This document shows, piece by piece, positions 42,773 to 52,286 of a stretch of 64,000 nt of DNA. The first letter of the stretch is position 1; each line of letters opens with the position of its first letter. Origin of the DNA: UBA7662 sp943369355 (GTDB lineage Bacteria; Bacteroidota; Bacteroidia; UBA7662); the NCBI GenBank assembly GCA_943369355.1, contig CALRMX020000003.1, positions 124,001 to 188,000 of the forward strand, in the 5' to 3' direction. Made by a program: the position numbers and the translations under genes. The notes below the pieces were generated by a model. The model had not been told where the DNA came from. It searched no databases and worked only from the letters and a program-made list of their open reading frames with translations.

Positions 42773-45700
42773 TTAGTGCTTCACTACGAAACGTTTTACC
42801 ATTTGTGCGTTGTCGCTGGTAAGACGTACGAAGTACACACCTTCAGGAAGTGCTGATGTAGGTAGCGTCACCACTCCGCTGGCTGTAGTAGCTAACTGAT
42901 CGTTGTGAACCACTTTACCAATCATGTTCACCACTTCGAGACGAACCGACCGTGCTTCTTTCAAATCGTAAGCAACATTCAATGCTTCACTTGTTGGGTT
43001 AGGATACACACGTACACCGCTGAACAAATCCAGGTCGTTCACCGACACACCGAATACCGAACCACGCGTGAGGGTAAGGTTGAATGAAGATGCCAATTTG
43101 GTAGCAGTACCACCAACGAGGTTGGCACGTACGGACCACTTCAAAGGCACGGTTACACCAACATTTACACCGTTATTGGCCAACAAGGTATCGATGGCAC
43201 CATAGGTCAAATTCAAGAAGGTATCGGTACCGGTAGGAATGGTGGCCAAAGGAGCACTGAAGTTACCGTTTGGCAGGTCGAGCAACCAGCTGTAGTTGAT
43301 TACACCCGTTCCCGAACTCATCGAGGTTCTTCTCCATGTTACATTCACTACCTGATTGGCTACACCTTGTACGGTGAGCGTCGTATTGTTTGATGGTGTA
43401 ATCAAGTTGAAGTTACGAATGGTGTCGGCTGGTACGCTGCTGGTGATGATATCGGCCAGATAACGTGGTAAGAACTGATAACCCGATGTCCAAGGGTTGC
43501 TGCTATCGAATTGTCCACCAATACCCACGGCATCGAAGGTACCTACTGGAGCAGCTGTTCCGAATACGTCTACATCAGCGTCGATACGCAGGTCAAAGCT
43601 ATCAACCCCATTGGTCACCCGCACTGTTGCTCCCGAACCCGTTGCTCCTGGAATTGGCCAGTTGGTGCTTACCAGGGTAAGGTTGTTGATGCGGATCAAA
43701 CGCGATTCATGGGTTTCACCTAAAGTGGTGATGACTTGTGGTGCTATCAATGGACGGTTCTGCGCCAGTACCACAATAGAGTCCACGTTGATCTGACCCA
43801 AACCGTTGAAGTGTGCTACCGTTCCGATTACACGAATCGAGTCGCCTTCTTGCACGTTGTAAGCTGGCGTTAAGTTGGCAGTACGGAATACCCCAATACC
43901 TGCGTTGCTAGTACGGTCGAAGATGGTGAATTCCAAGCCTGTTGGGCGACGGTTGAAACCATACACCACACCTGTTGTACGTACCATGATGCCGGTAGAA
44001 TCTGGAATACCCGTGGTATTGTTACCGCGAATCTGTCCGATGGTACGTGTAGGAATGGCAGGAGGAATTGGATTCAAAATACGCAGCAAGAAGCTGTTAC
44101 GTGTGCCGATGGCTACACCTTGAGAAACCGATACAATACTGAAACGAGCACTGTCGATTCGTCCTTGCGGTGTGGCTTGGTTAACGATGATGGTAACAAG
44201 CTGTTGGGTTGAACTTGCAGGGAAAGTCAAGGTAATGGTGTCGTTGGCTGGTGCAGGCAGGGTGCTATACTGTGTATTGTAAACAGTAGGAGCAATGTTT
44301 TGCACTCTAATTTTCACTTCTACTGCCGAAGTAGTAGGGTTAACCAAATTCACACGCATCGAAGAAGCGCCTGGGCCTTGCGAAACGTTTACCGAGTCAC
44401 CAGTCAATTGGAATTCAACAGTAGGTTGAGTCACGATTACCGGGATAATATCCTGCGTGCTCATTGGGAACAACTGATATCCCGAGGTGAATGGGCTTGA
44501 TGCATCGTTCTGTCCACCGTAACCGATTACGTCGAAAGCTCCTGTTGGTTGTGTTGAACCGGGAATGTTGGTTTGAGCAATCACACGCATGGTGAAGGTA
44601 TTCACACCATTATTCACCGTAAGGTTACTGGTGGTACCCACTGCGGGCCAAGTTCCACTCACAATGGTTAAGTTGTTGATGCGAATACGGTTGTTCTCGG
44701 TCGATTCGTCCACATTGGTAACCACTACTGGAGTACGCAAAGGTCTGCCAGTAGCTATACGTATCATGGTATCGCAGTTCAACTGCAATAATCCGCTGAA
44801 GTTAGCAACGATACCTTCGGCGATAACCGAGTCACCTTCGGCCCAGTTGGTAACACCAAAATTTGACCCAGCGCGACGAATCATGATGCCACCGCTGGTA
44901 TCGATGGTAACAAACTGAACACCAATGGGGGTAGTTGTACTGCTGTACTGGTTTACTCCATGTAAAACACCTGTGATCCGTGCACGCTGTCCGAGTGCAA
45001 CTGGAACACCGTTGGCATCCACCGGTCTCCAGTTAGCAATAGGCGTGATGGGCACAACCGGTTGGAAAGTAGCACACGAATCAAAGAAGAAAATAGGTGC
45101 TTGCAAGGCCGATGTACCTACCGCAATCGAACGGTTGTTGTTGGTAGCACAAGCAGCTGGTACGTTTTCCCAGCTTGTTCCATTGATGAATTTGTATTCG
45201 TAGGTAGTATTTGGGTCGGCCTTGAAGGTTACTTCGTAAATGCCGTTGGCCAAGGTGGCTTGGTTAGCCGCACCTTGCCAGTGCTGCGGACGCTGCCAGT
45301 TACCTGCCATGAATACACCAGCGGGAGCTACGGTGCGGTTCGATAAATTGGCTCTTAAGGTAACATCTACCAGGCTAGGGAATGGATTACAACGTGCAAA
45401 AGCAACCGCCGGTAAATTCACGGTAGCGGTTGAAAGGATTACACGACGATTTCCGCCTACATTACATGCTCCGGTGAGATCTTCCCAAATGGCGTTCGTG
45501 CCAGCAAGAATAAACTTATACGATACTGTATCGTTGAAGTTGAGGGTATCTAAAAACTCATAAATATTGGAAGTTCCAATACGGGTCATGGGATTGGCAT
45601 TTGGATTCCAGCCATTGAAAGTTCCCGCGATATTCACCCCGTTGGGTGCGTTGAGGCCGGTAACATCTACCTGATAACGTACGATCGACGTTGTGGGAGG

Positions 45701-46414
45701 AGGAGGTGTTGAACCTGTAGTCACGGTCATCACCAAACTGTCGATGCCATAAGCACCGTCGCTACCCAGATTGTCCACATCGTTCCAGCGTATCCAGAGC
45801 GTAGCACCGGTAGGCCAGCTTAATGTAGCCGAGCCTGAAATGTTCTGACGAAGGCTATCTCCATTTACCGCAATTGCTGCTGTGGTAGTGGTAGCCAATT
45901 CAATCAGACTCATACCGCTCACGGTAACCCATCCAGCCGTACTGTCGACGATACCGCCGCCGCCAATGGCATATTGGAAGGTAACTTCTTCGTTTACTGT
46001 GGCATTACTGCCCGTACGAAACTGCTTGAGGATACCCGCCCAGTTGATGTTGGTAATGGTAGCGCCTGTATTGTTTACAAACGATGCTCCATAACTAGGA
46101 GCAGTGCTACCACTGGCCAATGAGCCTAAGCTGCGGTTGGTACCACCCGTTAAACCCAAATTCAAGACGTTACCACTGTTTTGGGTACCGTTGTCGACCA
46201 CTGGGGTTAAGGCCTGCCCGAAGGTTCCTGTACCAGCACGACGTGCTCCCACCCAACCTGTTGGATAGGTGGTGGTAGTGCCCATACCGTCGAAGTTCTC
46301 GGTGTAGGTGAGGTTGCCAGCGCTGAAGGTAAATGCCTGCCCTTTCACAGAATCGGCATTCCAGAGCAGTACAGCCAACACAACTGCCCCGATTTTCATA
46401 AAATTTGAACGCAT
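42773..46414 (-). CDS. Large T9SS-exported protein with starch-binding-like and OB-fold-like repeats
   Basis: The ATG at 46414 (1213 residues) is chosen because the promoter TATCTTTG lies 19 bases before it and an upstream in-frame start at 46462 precedes that promoter. After the signal peptide comes a beta domain (F-T-E-N-F-D-G-M like), then two carbohydrate-binding-like units (G-T-F-N-G-W-N-P and A-G-N-W-Q-R-P-Q-H-W), two related OB-fold-like units (E-G-D-S-V-I-A-E-G-I-V and E-G-D-S-I-R-V-I-G-T-V), a Calx-beta-like stretch between them, and a type A sorting domain at the end (Y-P-N-P-T-S-E-A-L-N-V). It should be surface-exposed or released. No catalytic domain is seen. Confidence 0.85.
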   Translation of the reverse strand: MRSNFMKIGAVVLAVLLWNADSVKGQAFTFSAGNLTYTENFDGMGTTTTYPTGWVGARRAGTGTFGQALTPVVDNGTQNSGNVLNLGLTGGTNRSLGSLASGSTAPSYGASFVNNTGATITNINWAGILKQFRTGSNATVNEEVTFQYAIGGGGIVDSTAGWVTVSGMSLIELATTTTAAIAVNGDSLRQNISGSATLSWPTGATLWIRWNDVDNLGSDGAYGIDSLVMTVTTGSTPPPPTTSIVRYQVDVTGLNAPNGVNIAGTFNGWNPNANPMTRIGTSNIYEFLDTLNFNDTVSYKFILAGTNAIWEDLTGACNVGGNRRVILSTATVNLPAVAFARCNPFPSLVDVTLRANLSNRTVAPAGVFMAGNWQRPQHWQGAANQATLANGIYEVTFKADPNTTYEYKFINGTSWENVPAACATNNNRSIAVGTSALQAPIFFFDSCATFQPVVPITPIANWRPVDANGVPVALGQRARITGVLHGVNQYSSTTTPIGVQFVTIDTSGGIMIRRAGSNFGVTNWAEGDSVIAEGIVANFSGLLQLNCDTMIRIATGRPLRTPVVVTNVDESTENNRIRINNLTIVSGTWPAVGTTSNLTVNNGVNTFTMRVIAQTNIPGSTQPTGAFDVIGYGGQNDASSPFTSGYQLFPMSTQDIIPVIVTQPTVEFQLTGDSVNVSQGPGASSMRVNLVNPTTSAVEVKIRVQNIAPTVYNTQYSTLPAPANDTITLTFPASSTQQLVTIIVNQATPQGRIDSARFSIVSVSQGVAIGTRNSFLLRILNPIPPAIPTRTIGQIRGNNTTGIPDSTGIMVRTTGVVYGFNRRPTGLEFTIFDRTSNAGIGVFRTANLTPAYNVQEGDSIRVIGTVAHFNGLGQINVDSIVVLAQNRPLIAPQVITTLGETHESRLIRINNLTLVSTNWPIPGATGSGATVRVTNGVDSFDLRIDADVDVFGTAAPVGTFDAVGIGGQFDSSNPWTSGYQFLPRYLADIITSSVPADTIRNFNLITPSNNTTLTVQGVANQVVNVTWRRTSMSSGTGVINYSWLLDLPNGNFSAPLATIPTGTDTFLNLTYGAIDTLLANNGVNVGVTVPLKWSVRANLVGGTATKLASSFNLTLTRGSVFGVSVNDLDLFSGVRVYPNPTSEALNVAYDLKEARSVRLEVVNMIGKVVHNDQLATTASGVVTLPTSALPEGVYFVRLTSDNAQMVKRFVVKH

Positions 46415-46433
46415 ATCGAAATTTTTGATGCTA

Positions 46434-46441
46434 CAAAGATA
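46434..46441 (-). promoter_or_regulatory. Promoter of the large T9SS protein gene
   Basis: TATCTTTG on the minus strand fits TAnnTTTG, with TTG 18 bases further upstream, the usual Bacteroidota -33/-7 arrangement. Confidence 0.7.
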
Positions 46442-46678
46442 CCCTTTACAAAGGGGCTGCAAGTTAAGAATAGGTTAAGAAGCTACCAAAGACTGACCCA
46501 ATATTAACAACCTTTTTGTCCACTTTTCTCGGTTGAAAAGCCAAGACCATGTTGTCTGCTACCATAAAAAGCGCAAAACACTACATTACAGCTCAATCGT
46601 AGTGACGTGTTCTTCAAAAAATTACAGCTTTCGCTTGTTAAGCCTACATAAAGCGGCTGTGGGATAACGCGGATTGTT

Positions 46679-46686
46679 TAGTTTTG
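46679..46686 (+). promoter_or_regulatory. -7 promoter element (TAGTTTTG), near-leaderless start
   Basis: TAGTTTTG fits TAnnTTTG and ends 6 bases before the ATG at 46693, so transcription would begin at or just before the start codon. Confidence 0.6.
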
Positions 46687-46692
46687 CAGGCA

Positions 46693-48213
46693 ATGAAGCG
46701 TCACGTCATCTTACTGCTCCTGCTGGGTATTGCGCTGGTCACGTCTTGTACCAAAACCGACATCACTGGCGACCCCAACGGCAACCAGCCGCCGGTAACG
46801 TATACGGTGGTCGACACCATTTTCCGCTCGGGCGACGATCGCTTGACTACTACCGTGAAAATAGAATGGTGGGCCGACGATCCCGACGGCTTCATCACGG
46901 GCTACGAATTCACCTTCGACAATCCGGTTACACCGGCCACCAATTGGGTATTCACTACCCGCACCGACTCCACCTTTTTGTTGGCCGTGCCTGCCGGTGC
47001 CGATACCTTCGACTTCAGTTTCAGCGTACGTGCTATCGATAACTTGGGCACACGTTCGGTAACGCCCGCCAGAGCCCAATACCCCGTCAAAAACTCCCCG
47101 CCTACCATTGCTTTCGTGTATGCACCCAATGGCGGTAACCCACTAGCCGGTGGAAATCCACGGGTATCGTTTCCTGTGCTGAAATACGAGTGGACAGCCA
47201 CCGACCCCGACGGTCAAAGCACCCTGGAAGGCTACGAATTGTATCTGAACGACACCCTGAGCACAGCCTATACCCTTCCGGCCGTGTTTGGCAGTGTGAT
47301 TTTACGAGGCATCAACCTCACCGGCACAAGTACCGAGTGCGAGGTATTCGCTGGCAGCAATACCAATCCGCTCACCCTACGCATGCAGGGCATGTTGTTG
47401 AACGACACCAATCGATTGTACATCCGTGCGGTGGACCAATCGGGCGCGAAGTCGCCTTTTTCGGTGGCCAACGCCATTTATGTAAAACGACCCACCAGCA
47501 AATTTTTGCTACTGAACGCCTACGGCAACGACCCCAACCCCGATCAAAATGCCGATGCCATCGATGCCTTTTATGCTACGCAGTTTGCTACCATTGGCAT
47601 CACGAGCTACGATGCTCTGCAGATTTTCAAACGCGAAAGCAACCGATTTACCCAGCTTTCGCCCGATAACCGCACGCAAAGTTTAATTTTCGCCCTCTTC
47701 GATCAAATCGTTTGGGCTGGCCCCGACTTCGACATCAGCATCGTGTTTAGCCGCAACACCATGGGCACCTTCCTCAACCAAGGCGGCAAGCTGCTGCTGA
47801 GCACCGCCGCACAGGATGCGTCACCCATTACCAGCAATTTCTTTGAGTTATCACCCATCGATAGTCTCATGCCCGTACCGGCTGGCACAACCAACATCCT
47901 CTGGGATACCTCTACCATGCAGCCCAACTCAACGGCTTATCCAGTTTTGCGTCACAAAGGTTTTGCTTCTATCGTTCGCCCCATGCGGTTTGTGAGCGGT
48001 ACCGAAGTGCTCTACCGAGCTAACATTTTATCGCGCGATGCCAATTTCCAGTTCACCCTGCTCCAAGGCCGTCGCGACGTCATGGGGATGCGTACCAACG
48101 CATCGAATGGAAGCAAGTTTGTGATCTCAACGCTTGAGTTGCATCGTTTGAATGCCAACAACAACATCGATCAGTTACTGCAGCGTATCCTGCGCACCGA
48201 ATTCGGAATTTGA
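46693..48213 (+). CDS. Lipoprotein with fibronectin-III-like domains
   Basis: The ATG at 46693 gives 506 residues with a lipoprotein signal (M-K-R-H-V-I-L-L-L-L-L-G-I-A-L-V-T-S-C). The part after it has two fibronectin-like beta segments (W-W-A-D-D-P-D-G-F-I-T-G-Y-E-F and W-T-A-T-D-P-D-G-Q-S-T-L-E-G-Y-E), each holding a D-P-D-G turn. The C-terminal half (L-L-L-N-A-Y-G-N-D-P onward) looks like an alpha/beta domain related to glutamine-amidotransferase-like folds. Family not firmly recognised. It is followed by purN, overlapping by one base. Confidence 0.75.
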   Translation: MKRHVILLLLLGIALVTSCTKTDITGDPNGNQPPVTYTVVDTIFRSGDDRLTTTVKIEWWADDPDGFITGYEFTFDNPVTPATNWVFTTRTDSTFLLAVPAGADTFDFSFSVRAIDNLGTRSVTPARAQYPVKNSPPTIAFVYAPNGGNPLAGGNPRVSFPVLKYEWTATDPDGQSTLEGYELYLNDTLSTAYTLPAVFGSVILRGINLTGTSTECEVFAGSNTNPLTLRMQGMLLNDTNRLYIRAVDQSGAKSPFSVANAIYVKRPTSKFLLLNAYGNDPNPDQNADAIDAFYATQFATIGITSYDALQIFKRESNRFTQLSPDNRTQSLIFALFDQIVWAGPDFDISIVFSRNTMGTFLNQGGKLLLSTAAQDASPITSNFFELSPIDSLMPVPAGTTNILWDTSTMQPNSTAYPVLRHKGFASIVRPMRFVSGTEVLYRANILSRDANFQFTLLQGRRDVMGMRTNASNGSKFVISTLELHRLNANNNIDQLLQRILRTEFGI

Positions 48214-48776
48214 TGAAGAAAATCGCCGTATTTGCATCCGGTTCGGGCTCGAATGCCGAACGTTTGTACGATTATTTCAAAAATAGCCCCGTTGCCCGCG
48301 TGAGCATGGTGGTTTGTAATAAACCCGAGGCAGGCGTGGTGGCACGAGCGCACCGGCTACGTTTGCCGTTGGTCATGATCAGTCGCCGATCGTTTTACGA
48401 AAGCGATAGTTTGTTGTACACCCTGCGTCAAGAAGGTATCGATTTTATCGCATTAGCCGGTTTTTTATGGCTCATCCCCGATTACCTGATTGAGGCCTAC
48501 GGCAACCGCATGGTAAACCTCCACCCTGCCCTTTTACCAGCCTATGGCGGCAAGGGGATGTATGGCCGGAAAGTACACCAAGCCGTTTTGGCCGCTGGCG
48601 AAAAAGAAACGGGCATCACCATCCATGCCGTGAATGGCGCCTACGACGAAGGACAGATTTTGGCGCAGTTCCGGTTCAAAATCGCCCCAAACGAAACGGT
48701 AGAAAGTCTCGAAAGCCGCATACACGCCTTAGAGCACCAGCATTACCCCGAAGTGGTAGAACAGCTACTCCGCTGA
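48213..48776 (+). CDS. purN: Phosphoribosylglycinamide formyltransferase
   Basis: The ATG at 48213 overlaps the previous stop (TGATG). The 187-residue enzyme transfers a formyl group from 10-formyl-THF to GAR in purine synthesis. I-A-V-F-A-S-G-S-G-S-N-A-E is the phosphate loop, L-A-G-F-L-W-L-I-P and N-L-H-P-A-L-L-P-A-Y-G-G-K-G-M-Y-G hold the catalytic Asn-His, and Y-D-E-G (with Asp) follows. The end overlaps the convergent DUF6702 gene by 12 bases. Confidence 0.95.
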   Translation: MKKIAVFASGSGSNAERLYDYFKNSPVARVSMVVCNKPEAGVVARAHRLRLPLVMISRRSFYESDSLLYTLRQEGIDFIALAGFLWLIPDYLIEAYGNRMVNLHPALLPAYGGKGMYGRKVHQAVLAAGEKETGITIHAVNGAYDEGQILAQFRFKIAPNETVESLESRIHALEHQHYPEVVEQLLR

Positions 48777-49283
48777 GTCGTCTTTCCAGTCTAATTTATA
48801 GGTATCCTCCGGATTTACCAGTTTCCCGCTGCGCCGTATGCCGTCTATGGTAATGTGCACCACATGTTGTTGCTCGGGTAAAAAGTCGAACAACGCCCGA
48901 TTGGTGAGCTGTAGCTGCCGGAGTTTGCCTGCCTTTTTCCCTTCGAAATACACCCAGCAGGCGTCGAGCTCAATTTCGTAGCCGAGGTACTTGAGTTCAG
49001 CTGCAGTGCCGTTGAGTAAAACCCGCAAGCGGGGGCGTAAATACTGCTCGAGGCGCCGATTTACCGCGTCGTTTTTGCTGCCACGGATCAAATCAACCGA
49101 AGTCTTCGATTTATCGCTGCGCTGGAGGGCATCCTCCAAATCGTCGGTAAACAATCGCACACTCAAGCCCAACTGCCCACTATCGGTGGCTAGCTCGAGC
49201 TCGGTCACCCCTACATAAAAGGGATGCAGCTGTGCTTGCAGCGGTACCAACATCAAGGTTGCAACAACGAGAAAAAATCGCAT
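48765..49283 (-). CDS. DUF6702 secreted protein
   Basis: The ATG at 49283 gives a 172-residue protein with signal peptide (MRFFLVVATLMLVPLQAQ). H-P-F-Y-V-G-V-T-E-L at the start of the mature part is the DUF6702 mark. Function unknown. It is divergent from a HupE-like gene; this pairing and the M1 peptidase after it form a neighbourhood often seen in Bacteroidota. Confidence 0.85.
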   Translation of the reverse strand: MRFFLVVATLMLVPLQAQLHPFYVGVTELELATDSGQLGLSVRLFTDDLEDALQRSDKSKTSVDLIRGSKNDAVNRRLEQYLRPRLRVLLNGTAAELKYLGYEIELDACWVYFEGKKAGKLRQLQLTNRALFDFLPEQQHVVHITIDGIRRSGKLVNPEDTYKLDWKDDSAE

Positions 49284-49316
49284 CTTCGAACTTCGCAAAA
49301 ATCAAAAATAACGGAA

Positions 49317-49895
49317 TTGGAAGACTTTGGACTCTGGTTTAGTACGGGCGCTGCACATATTGCCGACCTAAAAGGCTACGACCACATTTTGTTCGTGCTT
49401 TCGCTTTGTGGCAGCTACCGTTTTCGCGACTGGAAACCCCTCCTCGCCCTGGTTACTGCCTTCACCCTAGGGCATTCCATCACCCTGGCGCTGAGTGTGT
49501 TGGGCAAGCTCCCACTCCATACAGCTTGGGTCGAATTTCTTATACCCGTAACCATTGCCCTCACGGCCTTGTGGCAACTCCAACAGGGCGATAAAAAAGG
49601 CAATCCGAAAGTGGGACTGCTGTACGTTTTCACCGCAGCCTTCGGGCTCATCCACGGTTTGGGTTTCTCTTTTTTGCTGCGCTCGATGCTCGGCAGTCAG
49701 GAACAGCTCTTTTGGCCCCTCCTCGGCTTTAACTTAGGGCTCGAAGCCGGTCAGTTGCTGATTGTGCTGGTGGCACTGGTCGCTGCCGCGATCGCTGGCG
49801 GACTGGGCATACAAGCCGGAAAGTGGCGTTTTTTCGTCAATTCGGCTATTTTTGGCATCGCACTCATCTTACTTCTAGAACGTTTACCCGTTTAA
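49317..49895 (+). CDS. HupE/UreJ-like membrane protein
   Basis: No ATG is in a suitable place; the TTG at 49317 gives E-D-F-G-L-W-F right at the expected family start (192 residues). H-I-A-D-L-K-G-Y-D-H-I-L-F-V-L and F-T-L-G-H-S-I-T-L-A-L, with G-L-I-H-G-L-G-F-S, are the His-rich membrane motifs of HupE/UreJ proteins, thought to carry nickel or another divalent metal. Six to seven membrane helices are visible. No urease or hydrogenase genes are nearby. Confidence 0.85.
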   Translation: MEDFGLWFSTGAAHIADLKGYDHILFVLSLCGSYRFRDWKPLLALVTAFTLGHSITLALSVLGKLPLHTAWVEFLIPVTIALTALWQLQQGDKKGNPKVGLLYVFTAAFGLIHGLGFSFLLRSMLGSQEQLFWPLLGFNLGLEAGQLLIVLVALVAAAIAGGLGIQAGKWRFFVNSAIFGIALILLLERLPV

Positions 49896-49896
49896 A

Positions 49897-52257
49897 ATGA
49901 AAAAAACACTACTGGCATTATCACTCCTGCTCGCTTTGGGCCTCAACGCACAAAATCTGCGCAACAATCCCAAGTCGAACCACGGCAATAAGTTTGAGCA
50001 GCTCGGCAGCATACTCTCCGACCCAAACGTATACCGTACCGCCTCGGGCGCACCCGGACATTTGTACTGGCAGCAGCGTGCCGACTACCAGATAGAAGCC
50101 ACCTTGCAAGAAGACAAACTTTTGCTCGAAGGCAAGGAGCGCATCACCTACCACAACAATTCGCCAGACATCTTGACTTATGTGTGGCTCCAGCTCGACG
50201 AGAACCAGCATGACCCGAACAACGAGTCGAACAACTTCAACGAAAGCAGGCTCAGACCGCCACTCACCAACCGTGAGCTCGACCAGCTCGACTTCCGCAC
50301 GGCCCTCGCAGGGCATGGCGTGAAGATTGGCGCAGTAACCGACGACGGCGGCAAAGCGCTGAAATACGTCATTCATCAAACCATGATGCGCGTAGAGCTG
50401 CCCAAAGCTTTGCTCCCCGGCAAAAAGTTCAGCTTTCGGGTGCAATGGACCTACCGCATCCCCGAACGTAGCCGCATTGGTGGCCGCGGTGGCTACGAAA
50501 GTTTCGCCGATGGCAATTCGCTATTCACCATCACGCAGTGGTTTCCGCGCATGTGCGTGTACAGTGACTACCAAGGCTGGAACCACAAACAGTTTACCGG
50601 CCGGGGTGAGTTCGCCTTGCCCTTTGGCGATTATGAGGTGAAGATGAAGGTCCCTGCCGACCACGTGATTGCCGCCACCGGCGTTTGCCAGAATTTGAGC
50701 GAAGTGCTGAGTGCCGAGCAGCTGCAGCGTTGGAAGCAGAGCACCACCGCCAAAGAACCTATAGAAGTGGTTACTCTGGCCGAGGCCCGCGAACGCGAGC
50801 AGCAACCCGACCGCAAAAACTTCAAAACCTGGCACTACAAAGCGCAGAACGTCCGCGACTTTGCCTGGGGCAGCAGTCGCAAGTTCATCTGGGACGCCAT
50901 GAGTACACAAGTCGACGGAAGGAATGTGCCGGTGATGGCCATGAGCTATTACCCCAAAGAAGCTTACGGATTGTACCGGAAATATTCGACCAAAACGGTA
51001 GCCCATACCCTCAAGGTGTATAGTAAGTTCACCATTCCTTACCCCTACCCCGTGGCCATCAGCGTAGAGGCTACCAACGGCATGGAGTATCCCATGATTT
51101 CGTTCAACTTTGGCCGCACCGAGGCCGACGGCAGCTATACCGAACAAACCAAATACGGCATGATAGGCGTGATCATCCACGAGGTAGGCCACAACTTCTT
51201 TCCGATGATCATCAACAGCGACGAGCGGCAGTGGAGTTGGATGGACGAGGGGCTGAACACCTTTGTGCAGTTTTTGGCCGAGCAAGAATTCGACAACAAC
51301 TACCCTTCGCGGCGAGGACCGGCGCACAAAATCACCGACTACATGAAGCTGCCACCCGACGAGTTGGAGCCCATCATGACCAATAGCGAAAACATCAATA
51401 ATTTTGGCGCCAATGCCTATGGTAAACCTGCCACCGCCCTCAACGTATTGCGCGAAACCATCATGGGCCGTGAACTGTTCGACTATGCCTTCAAAGAATA
51501 CGCACGGCGCTGGGCGTTCAAACACCCCACCCCTGCCGACTTCTTCCGCACCATGGAAGACGCCTCCAGCGTAGATCTAGACTGGTTTTGGCGCGGTTGG
51601 TTTTACGACATTGAGCCGGTCGATATCTCGATGGACAGCGTAAAGGTATATACCGTTCATCGCGGCGATACCCTGCCGAAAGCCCGCGAGCGAGCCGCTA
51701 GGCGTGTGGAAGCCCCCGACCGTTTTATGCACATCAGCCGCGTGCGCAACAAGGCTGAAGGCATGTCGTTTTTGGTGGATCAAGACACCACCCTCCGCGA
51801 TTTTTACTTCTATTACCGCGCCGAAGACGACAGCTTCAAAATTCCGCCCATGAATCCTTACCGCAACTGGGCACTGCTCGACGACAGCACCAATGCCGTA
51901 TACCAGGAGCATTTGTACTACGAAATTCACTTCAGCAACAAAGGCGGCTGTGTGATGCCCATCATCTTGCGTTGGAATTATGTAGATGGCACCTACGAAG
52001 ACGAGTACATTTCGGCCTACATTTGGCGCAAGGATGAAAATCGCGTGGTGAAAACCTTCGTAAAACACAAAGAAGTGGCCAGTATCAAACTCGACCCTTG
52101 GCGCGAAACCGCCGATATCGACGAAAAGAACCACGATTGGCCGCAAGACAGCAAGCCGGTGATCAGTCGACTTGAGCTATTCAAAACCAAAGCCGCTAAT
52201 CCGCGCGACCGCGACGAAAGTGGCAATCCGATGCAACGGCTCGGAGGTAAAAAATAA
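49897..52257 (+). CDS. M1 family metallopeptidase (aminopeptidase N-like)
   Basis: The 786-residue protein starts 1 base after the HupE-like stop and has a signal peptide (MKKTLLALSLLLALGLNAQ). T-N-G-M-E-Y is the substrate-binding G-x-M-E-N-like motif near residue 391; H-E-V-G-H-N at about 428-433 and W-M-D-E-G-L-N-T-F about 18 residues on give the H-E-x-x-H-x18-E zinc site. It should degrade peptides in the periplasm or outside. The C-terminal region is beta-rich. Confidence 0.92.
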   Translation: MKKTLLALSLLLALGLNAQNLRNNPKSNHGNKFEQLGSILSDPNVYRTASGAPGHLYWQQRADYQIEATLQEDKLLLEGKERITYHNNSPDILTYVWLQLDENQHDPNNESNNFNESRLRPPLTNRELDQLDFRTALAGHGVKIGAVTDDGGKALKYVIHQTMMRVELPKALLPGKKFSFRVQWTYRIPERSRIGGRGGYESFADGNSLFTITQWFPRMCVYSDYQGWNHKQFTGRGEFALPFGDYEVKMKVPADHVIAATGVCQNLSEVLSAEQLQRWKQSTTAKEPIEVVTLAEAREREQQPDRKNFKTWHYKAQNVRDFAWGSSRKFIWDAMSTQVDGRNVPVMAMSYYPKEAYGLYRKYSTKTVAHTLKVYSKFTIPYPYPVAISVEATNGMEYPMISFNFGRTEADGSYTEQTKYGMIGVIIHEVGHNFFPMIINSDERQWSWMDEGLNTFVQFLAEQEFDNNYPSRRGPAHKITDYMKLPPDELEPIMTNSENINNFGANAYGKPATALNVLRETIMGRELFDYAFKEYARRWAFKHPTPADFFRTMEDASSVDLDWFWRGWFYDIEPVDISMDSVKVYTVHRGDTLPKARERAARRVEAPDRFMHISRVRNKAEGMSFLVDQDTTLRDFYFYYRAEDDSFKIPPMNPYRNWALLDDSTNAVYQEHLYYEIHFSNKGGCVMPIILRWNYVDGTYEDEYISAYIWRKDENRVVKTFVKHKEVASIKLDPWRETADIDEKNHDWPQDSKPVISRLELFKTKAANPRDRDESGNPMQRLGGKK

Positions 52258-52262
52258 GAAAA

Positions 52263-52286
52263 GGGCAGCGTGGCTGCCCTTTTTTA
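52263..52286. terminator. Bidirectional intrinsic terminator
   Basis: GGGCAGC and GCTGCCC form a 7-bp stem with a GTG loop, followed by T6 on the plus strand and preceded by an A-rich run. It separates the M1 peptidase from the convergent motor cluster and ends the latter. Confidence 0.9.

Noticed and set aside
50521..51525. 334-codon minus-strand frame opposite the M1 peptidase
   Set aside because: Antisense shadow of a gene with an intact zinc site.
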